This document shows positions 24,842 to 34,667 of a stretch of 64,000 bases of DNA, piece by piece. Source of the DNA: Paracoccus chinensis (GTDB lineage Bacteria > Pseudomonadota > Alphaproteobacteria > Rhodobacterales > Rhodobacteraceae); the NCBI RefSeq assembly GCF_900102885.1, contig NZ_FNGE01000004.1, positions 1-64,000 on the forward strand, read 5' to 3'. Position numbers and translations under genes: made by a program. Under the pieces are notes generated by a model. It saw nothing but the letters and a program-made list of their open reading frames with translations. It was not told the DNA's origin and did no database searches. How positions within the stretch are numbered: the first letter of the stretch is position 1; each line of letters begins with the position of its first letter.

Positions 24842-25738
24842 ATGGATCACCTTCCCCCCTTGGCAGCCCTGAGGGTCTTCGACTCGGTCGCGCGGCACAT
24901 GTCCTTCACCGCCGCCGCCCGCGAGCTGGGCATGACCCAGGCCGGCGTCAGCCACCACATCCGCCTGCTCGAGGACCGGCTGGGCAGTCCCCTGTTCCTG
25001 CGAAAGCCCGGCGGCATTGAGCTGACCAGCTTCGGCGCTCGCGTGACGGGGCCGACCCACGAGGCCTTTGACCTGCTGCGCGCGGCTTTCGGGCCCGCGC
25101 GGGAACGCGAGCGGCTGGCAATCTCGACCTTGGCGACGCTGGCGGGCAACTGGCTGTCGCAGCGGCTGGGGCGGTTCCAGGCCGAGAATCCCGGCCTTGC
25201 GGTGCGGCTGGAAACCTCGGACCACCTGGTCGATTTCGCGCGCGAGGATCTGGATGTCGCGATCCGCATGGGCGACGGCAACTGGCCCGGGCTGACGGCG
25301 CACCAGCTGTTTCCCGTGGACTTCACGCCCATGCTGTCGCCCGAGCTGATCCGGCGGCACGGCCCGCTGGCGGACCCCGCGCAGATCGTGCCGCTGCCCT
25401 GGATCGACCGGGACCAGCCGGGCTGGCAGATCTGGCTGGCGGCGGCCGGGGTCGTGCTGTCCTGCGACGACCCGGCTCGGCCCGCGCTGACGCTGGGCAC
25501 GCAGATCCACGAGGCCCGCGCCGCCATGGCCGGCGAAGGCGTCGCGCTGCTGACGCCGCGCTTCTTCCGCTTTGAACTGGCGACGGGCGCGCTGGTCCAG
25601 CCCTTCCCGATCACGGCGACGGACGGCAAGGCCTACTGGCTCGTCTATCCGCCCGCGCGCCGGCACCGGCCTGCCATCCAGGCCTTCCGCCGCTTCCTGC
25701 TGTCCGAACTCGCAGCGGACGAGGGGCCGGGCGCCTAG
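24842..25738 (+). CDS. LysR-family transcriptional regulator (GcvA-like)
   Basis: 298 residues. The winged HTH is in the first 62 (LAALRVFDSVARHMSFTAAARELGMTQ in overlapping segments, HHIRLLEDRLG, LFLRK), followed by a periplasmic-binding-like effector domain with the GcvA-type DHLVDFAREDLDVAIRMGDGNWPG segment. It may regulate the convergent bdhA (4-bp overlap of the 3' ends makes shared control unlikely) or the divergent small gene. Effector unknown. Confidence 0.9.
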   Translation: MDHLPPLAALRVFDSVARHMSFTAAARELGMTQAGVSHHIRLLEDRLGSPLFLRKPGGIELTSFGARVTGPTHEAFDLLRAAFGPARERERLAISTLATLAGNWLSQRLGRFQAENPGLAVRLETSDHLVDFAREDLDVAIRMGDGNWPGLTAHQLFPVDFTPMLSPELIRRHGPLADPAQIVPLPWIDRDQPGWQIWLAAAGVVLSCDDPARPALTLGTQIHEARAAMAGEGVALLTPRFFRFELATGALVQPFPITATDGKAYWLVYPPARRHRPAIQAFRRFLLSELAADEGPGA

Positions 25739-26517
25739 AGCGCCGTCCAGCCCCCGTCGACCGAGATGGTCGTGCCGGTGATCTGGGCCGCGGCATCCGA
25801 GCACAGGAAGACCGCCGTGCCGCCCATCTGTTCCACCGTGGCGAACTCGCCCGAGGGCTGGCGGGCCAGCATCACCTTGGCGATGACCTCCTCGCGCCCC
25901 ATGCCGTGGGTCTTCATCTGGTCGGGGATCTGCTTTTCCACGATGGGCGTCAGGACATAGCCCGGGCAGATGGCGTTGCAGGTGATAGCCTCGGTCGCGG
26001 TTTCCAGCGCCGTGACCTTGGTCAGCCCGACGACGCCGTGCTTGGCCGCCACATAGGCCGACTTGTAGGGCGAAGCCGTCAGCCCGTGGGCCGAGGCGAT
26101 GTTGACCACCCGTCCCCAGCCCGCCTTGCGCATCATCGGCAACGCGACGGCCGTGGTGTGGAAGGCACTGGACATGTTGATGGCGATGATCGCGTCCCAG
26201 CGCTCGGCCGGGAACTCGGGGATCGGGGCAACGTGCTGGATGCCCGCGTTGTTCACCAGGATGTCGCAGCGCCCGGCCTTCTCGACCAGCGCGCGGCAGT
26301 CCTCGGCCTTGCTCATGTCCGCCTGGATGTAGCGGACGGTGACGCCGTGGTCGCGCGACAGCCGCTCGGCCAGCGCGTGATCCTCGGGCGCGTCGGTGAA
26401 GCTGTTGATGACCACGTCGGCCCCCGCCGCGGCCAGCGCCTCGGCCACGCCGAGGCCGATGCCGCTGTTCGATCCGGTGACCACCGCCGCCTTGCCCGCC
26501 AGCACCCTGTCCGCCAT
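25735..26517 (-). CDS. bdhA: 3-hydroxybutyrate dehydrogenase
   Basis: NAD-dependent SDR interconverting 3-hydroxybutyrate and acetoacetate, used in polyhydroxybutyrate turnover. The 260 residues contain TGSNSGIGLGVAEALA, NNAGIQHVAP, the catalytic Ser in NIASAHGL, Tyr and Lys in SAYVAAKHG, and CPGYVLTPIVEKQIPDQ, a segment characteristic of bacterial BdhA. Length is exact for the family. Convergent with the LysR gene, overlapping 4 bp. A terminator of an unrelated leftward transcript lies about 100 bp upstream. Confidence 0.93.
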   Translation of the reverse strand: MADRVLAGKAAVVTGSNSGIGLGVAEALAAAGADVVINSFTDAPEDHALAERLSRDHGVTVRYIQADMSKAEDCRALVEKAGRCDILVNNAGIQHVAPIPEFPAERWDAIIAINMSSAFHTTAVALPMMRKAGWGRVVNIASAHGLTASPYKSAYVAAKHGVVGLTKVTALETATEAITCNAICPGYVLTPIVEKQIPDQMKTHGMGREEVIAKVMLARQPSGEFATVEQMGGTAVFLCSDAAAQITGTTISVDGGWTAL

Positions 26518-26612
26518 GTCCTGCTGTCCTCTGCCTGTTCCCCTGCGAGCTTAGCGCCGGGCAAACCGCGTCCGCCAGTCCCTTCCCGCAGGTGCCCGGG
26601 ATCCCCCAGGGA

Positions 26613-26690
26613 CAAAAAAAGACGCCCGCACGAAGCGGGCGCCAAGTCATGAGGCAGGTTTCATACAGGCAAGAAACCTATCGAGCAGTG
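26613..26690 (-). ncRNA. candidate small RNA with own promoter and terminator
   Basis: On the minus strand a promoter-like pair TTGGCG (26719-26724) and TATATC (26696-26701), spacer exactly 17 bp, precedes about 77 nt with no convincing gene. The predicted RNA has a 5' stem-loop (AGGTTTC with GAAACCT, 26673-26679 and 26656-26662) and a 3' intrinsic terminator (7-bp stem 26623-26629 with 26635-26641, then seven T). No leftward gene feeds this terminator, which argues for an independent transcript. Resemblance to a known sRNA family was not recognised. Target and Hfq dependence are unknown. Confidence 0.6.
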
Positions 26691-26695
26691 ATTTC

Positions 26696-26724
26696 GATAT
26701 ACGCCCAACGCCCTGCCACGCCAA
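26696..26724 (-). promoter_or_regulatory. candidate sRNA promoter
   Basis: TTGGCG-17 bp-TATATC on the minus strand, about 7 nt upstream of the presumed start near 26689. Both boxes are good matches to a housekeeping promoter. Confidence 0.5.
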
Positions 26725-26809
26725 GGGCCGAGTTTGCCTCGAACTGACCAGAAGGTTAATCTCGGGCGCAGAACCGGCATCCAAGCCGCGCAAAGCAGGA
26801 CAGGCACCC

Positions 26810-28714
26810 ATGCGAAACCTTCGATTTCCTGATGATTTCGCAGTCATCCGCCTGCTGAAGGCCGCCGTTCTGGGTCTGGCATGTGTTGCAGCCATGCCGC
26901 TGCCAAGCCGCGCCGAGGCGGCCCATGCCCTTGCAATGTTTGGAAAACCCGTTCTTGGTGAGGAAGCTGTCTCTCTGCCCTATGCCAACCCCCGGGCACC
27001 CAAGGGCGGGACGATTCGCTTTGCCGAGCCGGGCAGCTTCGATTCCCTCAAGCCCTGGGTGCTGAAAGGCAATCCCGCGTGGTCCGTGGGCGTCCATGTG
27101 GCCGAGCCGCTGATGCTGCGGTCGCTGGATGAGCCCTTCACGTTGTATTGTCTTTTGTGCGAGACCGTGGAAACGAATCAGCAGCGCAGCTGGGTGGCCT
27201 TCACGCTGCGGCCCGAGGCGCGGTTTTCCGACGGCTCGCCCGTCACGGTCGAGGACGTGATCTGGTCCTTCCAGACGCTGGGGACCGAGGGTCATCCCCG
27301 CTATGCGGGCGCCTGGGCCAAGGTGTCGGGCATCACGCAGACCGGAGAACGCTCGCTGCGGATCGAGTTCTCGGAACCCGATCGCGAACTGCCGCTGCTG
27401 ATGGGCCTGCGCCCGGTGCTGAAGAAGGCGCAGTGGCAGGGCAAGGACTTCGCCGCCTCGTCGCTGGAGGTGCCGGTCGGCTCGGGTCCTTACGTCGTGG
27501 ACCGCGTCGATCCGGGCCGGTCCATCAGCTTCCGCCGAAACCCCGACTACTGGGGCCGCGACCTGGCCCTGACGCGCGGGATGTATAACTTCGACGAGAT
27601 CCGCTACGACTATTTCGCCGACAGCAACGCCATGTTCCAGGCCTTCAAGGCGGGCGCGGTCGATGTCTGGCGCGAACTCAGCGCGGTCAAATGGGCCACG
27701 GAATACACCTTCCCCGCCCTCACCAGCGGCCGGGTCGTCAAGTCCGAGATCCCGCACCGCCGCCCGTCCGGCATCATGGGGCTGGCGATGAACACCCGCT
27801 CGCCGCTGTTTGCGGACTGGCGCGTGCGGCAGGCGATGATCCTGGCCTTCAACCACCGCTTCATCAACCAGACCCTGACCGGCGGCATCGACCCCCGGAT
27901 TTCCAGCTATTTCGCCAACTCGGACCTGGCCATGCGCCCCGGCCCGCCCGAGCCGGCCGAGGCCGCGCTGCTGGCGCCCTTCGCCGCCCAGGTTCCGCCC
28001 GGCACCTTCGAGGGTTATGCCCTGCCCGATGGCTCGGACCGGATGCTCGACCGCGCGTCGCTGCGCGAGGCGGTGCGCCTGCTGGCCGAGGCGGGCTGGA
28101 CCGTGCAGGAAGGCGTGCTGAAGAACGCGGACGGCCTGCCCTTCGCGCCCGAGATCGTCCTGAACCAGTCGGGCAGCGCCATGCGGGCGGGGTCCGAGGT
28201 CCAGCAGATCGTGGACATCTATGTCGAGGCGCTGCGGCCCTTAGGGATTCAGCCGCGCATAACGGTGCTGGACAGCGCGCAATATGTCGAACGCACCAAC
28301 CGCTTTGCCTTCGACATGACCTGGTACGAACGCGGCCTGTCGCTGTCGCCGGGCAACGAGCAGGCGCTTTACTGGGGATCGGCCAGCGCGGATCAGCAGG
28401 GCTCGCGCAACTGGATGGGGGTCCGCTCGGACGCGGTGGACGCCATGATCGTCAAGGCGGTGAATGCCGAAACCGAGGCCGGGCATGTCGCCGCCATCCG
28501 CGCGCTGGACCGGCTGCTGACGACCGGGCGCTATGTGATTCCGGTCAGCTATTCGCCCGTCAGCCGGATCGCCCATGCGGCCTGGCTGCGCTATCCGGCG
28601 CGGCTCACGGCCTATGGCGACTGGCCCGGCTTCCTGCCGGACCTGTGGTGGTCCGAGCAGGCGGGCGGGCAGGATTCGGCTCAGCGGCCCTCGTCGTCGC
28701 CGTCGTCAGGGTAA
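26810..28714 (+). CDS. family 5 extracellular solute-binding protein (YejA-like)
   Basis: Periplasmic oligopeptide- or related ligand-binding receptor of an ABC importer, 634 residues. After a short N-terminal extension the signal peptide ends near PSRAEA (residue 36). The SBP_bac_5 fold shows LPYANPRAPKGGTIRFAEPG, RFSDGSPVTVEDVIWSF, PVGSGPYVV and FRRNPDYWGRDL, in YejA-like order. No permease or ATPase gene follows, so it is an orphan receptor in this window. Its last 34 nt overlap the convergent CsbD-like gene. Confidence 0.9.
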   Translation: MRNLRFPDDFAVIRLLKAAVLGLACVAAMPLPSRAEAAHALAMFGKPVLGEEAVSLPYANPRAPKGGTIRFAEPGSFDSLKPWVLKGNPAWSVGVHVAEPLMLRSLDEPFTLYCLLCETVETNQQRSWVAFTLRPEARFSDGSPVTVEDVIWSFQTLGTEGHPRYAGAWAKVSGITQTGERSLRIEFSEPDRELPLLMGLRPVLKKAQWQGKDFAASSLEVPVGSGPYVVDRVDPGRSISFRRNPDYWGRDLALTRGMYNFDEIRYDYFADSNAMFQAFKAGAVDVWRELSAVKWATEYTFPALTSGRVVKSEIPHRRPSGIMGLAMNTRSPLFADWRVRQAMILAFNHRFINQTLTGGIDPRISSYFANSDLAMRPGPPEPAEAALLAPFAAQVPPGTFEGYALPDGSDRMLDRASLREAVRLLAEAGWTVQEGVLKNADGLPFAPEIVLNQSGSAMRAGSEVQQIVDIYVEALRPLGIQPRITVLDSAQYVERTNRFAFDMTWYERGLSLSPGNEQALYWGSASADQQGSRNWMGVRSDAVDAMIVKAVNAETEAGHVAAIRALDRLLTTGRYVIPVSYSPVSRIAHAAWLRYPARLTAYGDWPGFLPDLWWSEQAGGQDSAQRPSSSPSSG

Positions 28715-29031
28715 TCGTCGTCATCCCCGAAGCGGGCGTCGTCGGCATATTCATCCTCGCCCTCGGCCACGTACTTGCCCGACAGGCGGATCGAGTGGTT
28801 GTCGTGCAGCGGGTCCATCACGATGTCCGAAGGGATTTCGCCGGCCAGCCATTGCTTGATCTCGTCGCGGGCCTCCTCGACGTCCTGCTCGGTGATCTCG
28901 GCGATGTAGCGGACAAAGGCGCGCTGGTCGCCGTCGATCTCGTCCAGAGTCGATTCATCGGCGTCCTCCCATTTTTCAAGGATGGCCTCGTAGAACGCAG
29001 GCCAGTTCGCCTGCACATGGGTCCATTTCAT
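28681..29031 (-). CDS. CsbD-like protein with acidic tail
   Basis: 116 residues. The first 65 (MKWTHVQANWPAFYEAI, KWEDADESTLDEIDGDQ, WLAG) follow the CsbD/YjbJ stress-protein pattern, loosely. The C-terminal 35 residues are very acidic and low complexity (GEDEYADDARFGDDDD...). No signal peptide. The 3' end overlaps the convergent solute-binding protein gene by 34 bp. Function unproven; CsbD proteins are stress-induced in other bacteria. Confidence 0.65.
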   Translation of the reverse strand: MKWTHVQANWPAFYEAILEKWEDADESTLDEIDGDQRAFVRYIAEITEQDVEEARDEIKQWLAGEIPSDIVMDPLHDNHSIRLSGKYVAEGEDEYADDARFGDDDDYPDDGDDEGR

Positions 29032-29111
29032 CGCGCAATCTCCATCCGTTCGGGGGCAAGCCGCCTTGTCTGCCCCAAACCGCAGGAACGGCGGGTGGTT
29101 CCCCGGCGCGA

Positions 29112-29447
29112 TCAGACGGGACGGATCAGCTTGCGTTCCAGGACCCGCAGGACGGTGGGCAGGTCATGGCCGCGGCGCAGGATCTGCCCGTCCATGCCGA
29201 CCACGGCATACATGCCCTGGGCGTTCCGCAGCTTGGGGCGCTTCTCGATGCGGTACAGCGGGTTTTCCGCCGCGCGGCGGAAGACGGAAAAGACCGCCAT
29301 GTCGCGCAGAAAGGACATGCCGTAGTCGCGCCACTCGCCGGCCGCGACCATGCGGCCATAAAGGGACAGGATCACCCCCAGTTCCTGCCGGTCGAAGGAC
29401 ACGACCTCGGGCGCGGGGCTGGGCGGGATCATGGGCTGGACCGTCAT
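29112..29447 (-). CDS. DUF2794 domain protein
   Basis: 111 residues, cytosolic. The sequence FDRQELGVILSLYGRMVAAGEWRDY and YRIEKRPKLRNAQGMYAVVGMDG is the signature of DUF2794, a conserved alphaproteobacterial family without a known role. Start MTVQPMIPPSP; an earlier ATG lies in the upstream spacer. A single-gene unit. Confidence 0.85.
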   Translation of the reverse strand: MTVQPMIPPSPAPEVVSFDRQELGVILSLYGRMVAAGEWRDYGMSFLRDMAVFSVFRRAAENPLYRIEKRPKLRNAQGMYAVVGMDGQILRRGHDLPTVLRVLERKLIRPV

Positions 29448-29517
29448 GCCTTCAAGGTGGCACCCCACCCCCGTCCGTTCAACGGGCAAATCGCGTCTTT
29501 CGCGGCAAGGGGCCGCC

Positions 29518-31035
29518 TCAGTCCTCGTCGGCGGCGACCGCCTGCAGGACCTGGCCCTTGCCCATGGCGCGCAGGACCAGCGGCACGATCAGCCCCAGCG
29601 CCGCCAGCGTCAGCAGGACGGCGGCGACGGGGGACTGGACCAGCACGCTCCAGTCGCCCTGGCTGATGGACAGCGCGCGGCGCAGCTGCTGTTCGGCCAT
29701 CGGCCCCAGGATCAGGCCCACGACGATGGGCGCCACGGGATAGTGGAACATCCGCATCAGGTAGCCGATCAGGCCGAAGCCCATCAGCATCCCAAGTTCG
29801 AAGCTGGAGGGGTTGGTGCCAATGGTGCCGAGCGTCGCGAACATCAGGATGCCCGCGTAAAGCCAGGGCTTGGGGATGGTCAGCAGCTTCACCCACAGTC
29901 CGATCAGCGGCAGGTTCAGCACGACCAGCATCAGGTTGGCGATCAGCAGCGAGGCGATCAGGCTCCAGACCAAGGTGGGGTTGGTGGCGAACAGCAAGGG
30001 TCCCGGCTGCAGGCCGAACTGCTGGAAGCCCGCCAGCATGATCGCGGCCGTGGCCGTGGTGGGCAGGCCCAGCGTCAGCAGCGGCACCAGCGTGCCTGCG
30101 GCCGAGGCGTTGTTGGCGGCCTCGGGGCCGGCCACGCCCTCGATCGCGCCATTGCCGAATTCCTCGGGGTGCTTCGTCAGCCGCTTCTCGGCGGAATAGG
30201 ACAGGAAGGTCCCGATCTCGGCCCCGCCCGCGGGCATGGCGCCGATGGGAAAGCCGATGGCGGTGCCGCGCAGCCAAGGCTTCCACGAGCGCGCCCAGTC
30301 GCGGCGACTCATCCAGATCGAGCCCTTCACGGGCAGCACCTGGTCGCGGTCAAGCGCGTGCTGGCCTGCGACGAACAGCGCCTCGCCCACGGCGAACATG
30401 CCGACGGCCAGCGTGGTCACGTCCACCCCGTCCAGAAGGTCCGGGAAGCCGAAGGACAGGCGCGCCTGACCCGTCAGTTGGTCGATGCCGATGCAGCCCA
30501 AGGCAAGGCCCAGGAACAGCGAGGTCAGGCCGCGCAGCGTCGAATCCCCGAAGGCCGAGGACACGGTGACAAAGGCCAGCACCATCAGCGCGAAATACTC
30601 GCGCGGGCCGAAAACCAGCGCCATGCGAACGATATAGGGCGCAAGGAAGGCCAGCAGCAGCGTGGCGATCAGGCCCGCGATGAACGACCCAATGGCGGCG
30701 GTGGCCAGCGCCGGGCCGCCGCGCCCGTTCCGGGCCATCCTGTTGCCTTCCAGCGCCGTGATGATCGAGGCGCTTTCGCCCGGCGTGTTCAGCAGGATCG
30801 AGGTGGTCGAGCCGCCATACATGCCGCCGTAATAGATCCCCGCGAACATGATCAGCGATCCGGCGGGGTCCAGCCCGTAGGTCACGGGCAGCAGCAGGGC
30901 GACCGTCAGCGCGGGCCCGATGCCCGGCAGGACGCCTACCATCGTGCCCAGCAGCACGCCGATGAAGGCATAAAGCAGCAGCATCGGCTGCGCGGCGGCC
31001 GCGAGCCCCTGCAGGAGGAAGTCGAACGAGCTCAT
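29518..31035 (-). CDS. tctA: tripartite tricarboxylate transporter large permease TctA
   Basis: Large membrane subunit of a TTT uptake system, 505 residues with about 12 hydrophobic segments. Diagnostic motifs: [17 protein letters not shown] near residue 38, [20 protein letters not shown] (reaching residue 86), [25 protein letters not shown] and [10 protein letters not shown]. It is the last gene of a tctC-tctB-tctA operon and overlaps tctB by 4 bp (ATGA). No TctD/TctE two-component pair is present. Confidence 0.95.
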   Translation of the reverse strand: MSSFDFLLQGLAAAAQPMLLLYAFIGVLLGTMVGVLPGIGPALTVALLLPVTYGLDPAGSLIMFAGIYYGGMYGGSTTSILLNTPGESASIITALEGNRMARNGRGGPALATAAIGSFIAGLIATLLLAFLAPYIVRMALVFGPREYFALMVLAFVTVSSAFGDSTLRGLTSLFLGLALGCIGIDQLTGQARLSFGFPDLLDGVDVTTLAVGMFAVGEALFVAGQHALDRDQVLPVKGSIWMSRRDWARSWKPWLRGTAIGFPIGAMPAGGAEIGTFLSYSAEKRLTKHPEEFGNGAIEGVAGPEAANNASAAGTLVPLLTLGLPTTATAAIMLAGFQQFGLQPGPLLFATNPTLVWSLIASLLIANLMLVVLNLPLIGLWVKLLTIPKPWLYAGILMFATLGTIGTNPSSFELGMLMGFGLIGYLMRMFHYPVAPIVVGLILGPMAEQQLRRALSISQGDWSVLVQSPVAAVLLTLAALGLIVPLVLRAMGKGQVLQAVAADED

Positions 31036-31568
31036 GGCGCGGCTCCGAAGAACAGCCGCTCAAGCGGCCCGGCCGGAAGGTTCAGCATCAGCACCTGCGA
31101 GAAGACGGCCCAGATGACGAAGGCCATCGCAATGCCCAGCGGAATCGTGACGGCAAGGTTGCGCTTGCCGAAGCCGCGCGCGGTCAGCGCGAACAGAAGG
31201 CCGGTGGCGATGGAGAAGCCTGCGACCTTCAGCAGCAGAAGCTGCGCGGTCAGCCCGGCCAGCACCCACAGGATCGGCCCGTGGGCCGAAGGGTGCGGGT
31301 CGGGAAAGTCGCGGCGCAACGTCGAGATCGCGGTCCAGACGGCCAGCCCGATCAGCACGCCCCCGATGATGCGGGGAAACATCGCCGGGCCGACGTTGGA
31401 ATAGCCCGCCGCCCCGCTCAGCCGGCCCGCGTCCCACAGCATGACCGCGCCGATGACCGCAAGCCCGGCCGCCACTGCGAACAGCGACGGATGGACGACA
31501 TGCGGCTCGGGCGGGCGCTCGGCAGGATCGGGGGCCGGATCGGTGTGGGGCGGCGGGCGGTCGGTCAT
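31032..31568 (-). CDS. tctB: tripartite tricarboxylate transporter small permease TctB
   Basis: 178 residues with four predicted membrane segments after a proline-rich cytosolic N-terminus of about 25 residues ([15 protein letters not shown]). TctB proteins diverge strongly, so the call relies on topology (about 150-180 residues, 4 TM) and on the position between tctC and tctA, separated by 1 bp and overlapping by 4 bp respectively. Confidence 0.88.
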   Translation of the reverse strand: MTDRPPPHTDPAPDPAERPPEPHVVHPSLFAVAAGLAVIGAVMLWDAGRLSGAAGYSNVGPAMFPRIIGGVLIGLAVWTAISTLRRDFPDPHPSAHGPILWVLAGLTAQLLLLKVAGFSIATGLLFALTARGFGKRNLAVTIPLGIAMAFVIWAVFSQVLMLNLPAGPLERLFFGAAP

Positions 31569-31569
31569 C

Positions 31570-32514
31570 TTACTTCACCAGACCGATGGACTTCAGCACC
31601 TGCTCGGTCGCGGCGGTGTCTTCGGCCAGCTGCGCGTCGAAGTCGGCGCCGGCCAGCCAGGTGTCCGACCAGCCCTTGCTGGCCAGCTGTTCCTGCCAGC
31701 CGGCCGATTTCGCCATCTTCTCGATGTCGGCGGTGATGGCGGCCTTCTGCTCGTCCGTGATGCCGGGGGCCGCGGCGACCATGCGCCAGTTCTGCAGATC
31801 GACGTCGAGGCCCGCTTCCTTCAGCGTGGGCGCGTCCACGCCCTCGATCCGCTCGGGGGCGCTGACGGCCAGCAGCCGCATGGTGCCCGCCTCGATCTGG
31901 CTCTGGAACTCGCCCAGCGAGGACACGCCCGCCGTCACCTGGTTGCCCAGGATCGCGGCCAGCGCCTCGCCACCGCCGGAATAGGCGATGTAGTTGATCT
32001 TGGTCGGGTCCACGCCCGCCGCCTGTGCGATCAGGCCCACGGCGATGTGGTCGGTGCCGCCCGCCGAGCCGCCGGCCCAGCTGACCGCGCCCGGGTCGGC
32101 CTTCAGCGCCGCGATCAGGTCGGCCATCGTCTGGTGGGGCGAGGCGGCGGGCACCACGATCGCCTCGTATTCGCCGGTCAGGCGGGCGATGGGGGTCACG
32201 TCGGCCAAGCTGACGGGCGAGTTGTTGGTCAGCACGGCGCCGACCATAACATAGCCGCCGATGATCAGCGCGTTGGGGTCGCCCTTGTGCTGCTCGGCGA
32301 ACTGCGCCAGCCCGATCGTGCCGCCCGCGCCGGGGACGTTCTGCACCTGGACGGATTTCGAGATGCCTTCCTTCTGCAGCACGTCCTGCATGGTGCGCGC
32401 GGTCTGGTCCCAGCCGCCGCCCGGATTCGCGGGCGCGATGATGGTGTAGTCCGCCGCCATCGCGGGCACCGCCAGGACGGCCGCGAAAAGCGCGCCGAGG
32501 GTGAAATGTCGCAT
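31570..32514 (-). CDS. tctC: tripartite tricarboxylate transporter receptor TctC
   Basis: Periplasmic receptor (Bug/TctC family), 314 residues with a signal peptide ending VPAMAADYT. Family motifs visible: [54 protein letters not shown] and [16 protein letters not shown]. The ligand is typically a tricarboxylate or other carboxylate; it cannot be chosen here. First gene of the operon. Confidence 0.95.
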   Translation of the reverse strand: MRHFTLGALFAAVLAVPAMAADYTIIAPANPGGGWDQTARTMQDVLQKEGISKSVQVQNVPGAGGTIGLAQFAEQHKGDPNALIIGGYVMVGAVLTNNSPVSLADVTPIARLTGEYEAIVVPAASPHQTMADLIAALKADPGAVSWAGGSAGGTDHIAVGLIAQAAGVDPTKINYIAYSGGGEALAAILGNQVTAGVSSLGEFQSQIEAGTMRLLAVSAPERIEGVDAPTLKEAGLDVDLQNWRMVAAAPGITDEQKAAITADIEKMAKSAGWQEQLASKGWSDTWLAGADFDAQLAEDTAATEQVLKSIGLVK

Positions 32515-32621
32515 GAGTTCCTCCGTTGCCGCGCCGGCCGTCTGCCGCGGCGGGTCGCATTCCCTGCATGGAATAGCGCAGGGGGGCTTTCCACGGAAGT
32601 GGCCGCGAGAAGCGCCACGAA

Positions 32622-32651
32622 GAAAGGGGCGGACCTGCAGGCCCGCCCCTG
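32622..32651 (-). terminator. terminator of the I78-like gene pair
   Basis: Stem GGGGCGG (32626-32632) with CCGCCCC (32643-32649), followed on the minus strand by TTTCTTCG. It is 21 bp beyond the stop of the downstream lipoprotein gene. Confidence 0.7.
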
Positions 32652-32672
32652 TCTGCCTTGAGGATCCTCAGG

Positions 32673-32945
32673 TCAGTAGCAGGCGACCTTCTCGATCCGC
32701 CCGCCGGTGCCGATCTCGATGTTCATGCGATCGGCGCGGAAGTCCATCGTGACCGCATCGCCGGGATTGATGACCCGCGTGCCCGCGCGCAGCATCATGT
32801 CGCGCAGCACCGAGGCGGGCTGGCCCACCAGCCCCTGCATCGCCGTGGCGTTGCACAGGTCGGGGGCGGGCTCGGGCTCGGCCGGGGGCGCGGGCTCGAC
32901 GCAGGCGGCAAGCGCCAGCAGGGGAAGAAGCGCAAGGGCGCGCAT
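32673..32945 (-). CDS. I78-family peptidase inhibitor lipoprotein
   Basis: 90 residues. A short signal ends in the lipobox LAAC (Cys15). The mature part has the Inhibitor_I78 pattern: GLVGQPASVLRDM, RVINPGDAVTMDFRADRMNI and IGTGGRIEKVACY. Members inhibit serine proteases (subtilisin- and chymotrypsin-like). Start MRALALLPLLALAAC. It lies 17 bp after the second lipoprotein gene on the same strand; a terminator follows. Confidence 0.85.
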   Translation of the reverse strand: MRALALLPLLALAACVEPAPPAEPEPAPDLCNATAMQGLVGQPASVLRDMMLRAGTRVINPGDAVTMDFRADRMNIEIGTGGRIEKVACY

Positions 32946-32962
32946 GGTGATGTCCTTTCCGA

Positions 32963-33301
32963 TCAGCCGCAATCGACGGCCTGGATGTTGCCCGCGGCGT
33001 CCAGCCGGAAGACGATCCGCAGCGGATCGTATTCCTGCGGCTCGATGCCCCGGTACTCGACGACGCGATACTGGCGGGTGATGCCGAGAGTCGGGATCAC
33101 CGATCCGGGCTGGCCGATCGACGAGCGGTAGGTCGTCGCCTTGCAGCCATCGGGTTCGCGCGATTGCAGGCCCGCGACTCCGGTGACGGGCGGCGGCGGC
33201 ACGACGACCGGGACCGGGTCCACCACGACGGTGGGCGGCGGAGGAGCCACCACGCAGCCGGCCAGCAGCGCGGAAAGGGCAAGGGCAGTCAGTCTTTTCA
33301 T
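32963..33301 (-). CDS. divergent I78-like lipoprotein
   Basis: 112 residues. Signal MKRLTALALSALLAGC gives a lipoprotein with Cys16, then a Pro-Val rich linker (VVAPPPPTVVVDPVPVVVPPPP spans about residues 17-38). The C-terminal part QYRVVEYRGIEPQEYDPLRIVFRLD and GNIQAVDCG keeps the beta-strand order of I78 inhibitors, though the family motif is degenerate. It is transcribed leftward into the I78 inhibitor gene, forming a two-gene operon. Confidence 0.7.
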   Translation of the reverse strand: MKRLTALALSALLAGCVVAPPPPTVVVDPVPVVVPPPPVTGVAGLQSREPDGCKATTYRSSIGQPGSVIPTLGITRQYRVVEYRGIEPQEYDPLRIVFRLDAAGNIQAVDCG

Positions 33302-33615
33302 CGGGTGAGCCGTTCCTGGGTCCTGTTGGTCGGGCAGCCGTTCGTCGGCGCCTCGGGCCGGGACACTATAGGGTTGAGCCAGGGGCCCGGAAAGCGGCGG
33401 CGCGGCGGCGGCCTCGCCCCTGTCACCGCCGCGCATCAGTGCTGGGCCGCGGCAATCCGCGCGGGCCTGCCGGACGCAGTCCTGTACCTGCGTTCGGTGA
33501 CAGGTCCGCAGCCGGATCGCTCATGGGTGTCCCTTGGGTCTGTCGGCAAGGATGGCGGACGGCACCATCGCCGCGTCCTGGCCAATGGACGCTGCGCCCA
33601 TCGCGGCGTTTCCGA
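33302..33615. other. spacer upstream of the BMP operon
   Basis: About 310 bp between divergent units, GC-rich, without a supported gene. The only clear signal is the rightward promoter at 33616-33644. Confidence 0.4.
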
Positions 33616-33644
33616 TTGACGCCGCGCGGGGGTTTTCCTGTAAT
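33616..33644 (+). promoter_or_regulatory. candidate promoter of the BMP ABC operon
   Basis: TTGACG (33616-33621) and TGTAAT (33639-33644) with a 17-bp spacer. A start near 33651 would give a leader of about 20 nt with ACGGGAGAG as ribosome-binding site. Confidence 0.6.
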
Positions 33645-33671
33645 CCGCCCAGACCCAACGGGAGAGCCGCC

Positions 33672-34661
<990 letters not shown>

Positions 34662-34667
34662 CGGCAG

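Noticed and set aside
26647..26895. 82-residue minus-strand frame over the candidate sRNA
   Set aside because: Atypical composition, no ribosome-binding site, overlaps the start of the peptide receptor gene; a promoter inside it and a terminator fit an sRNA better.
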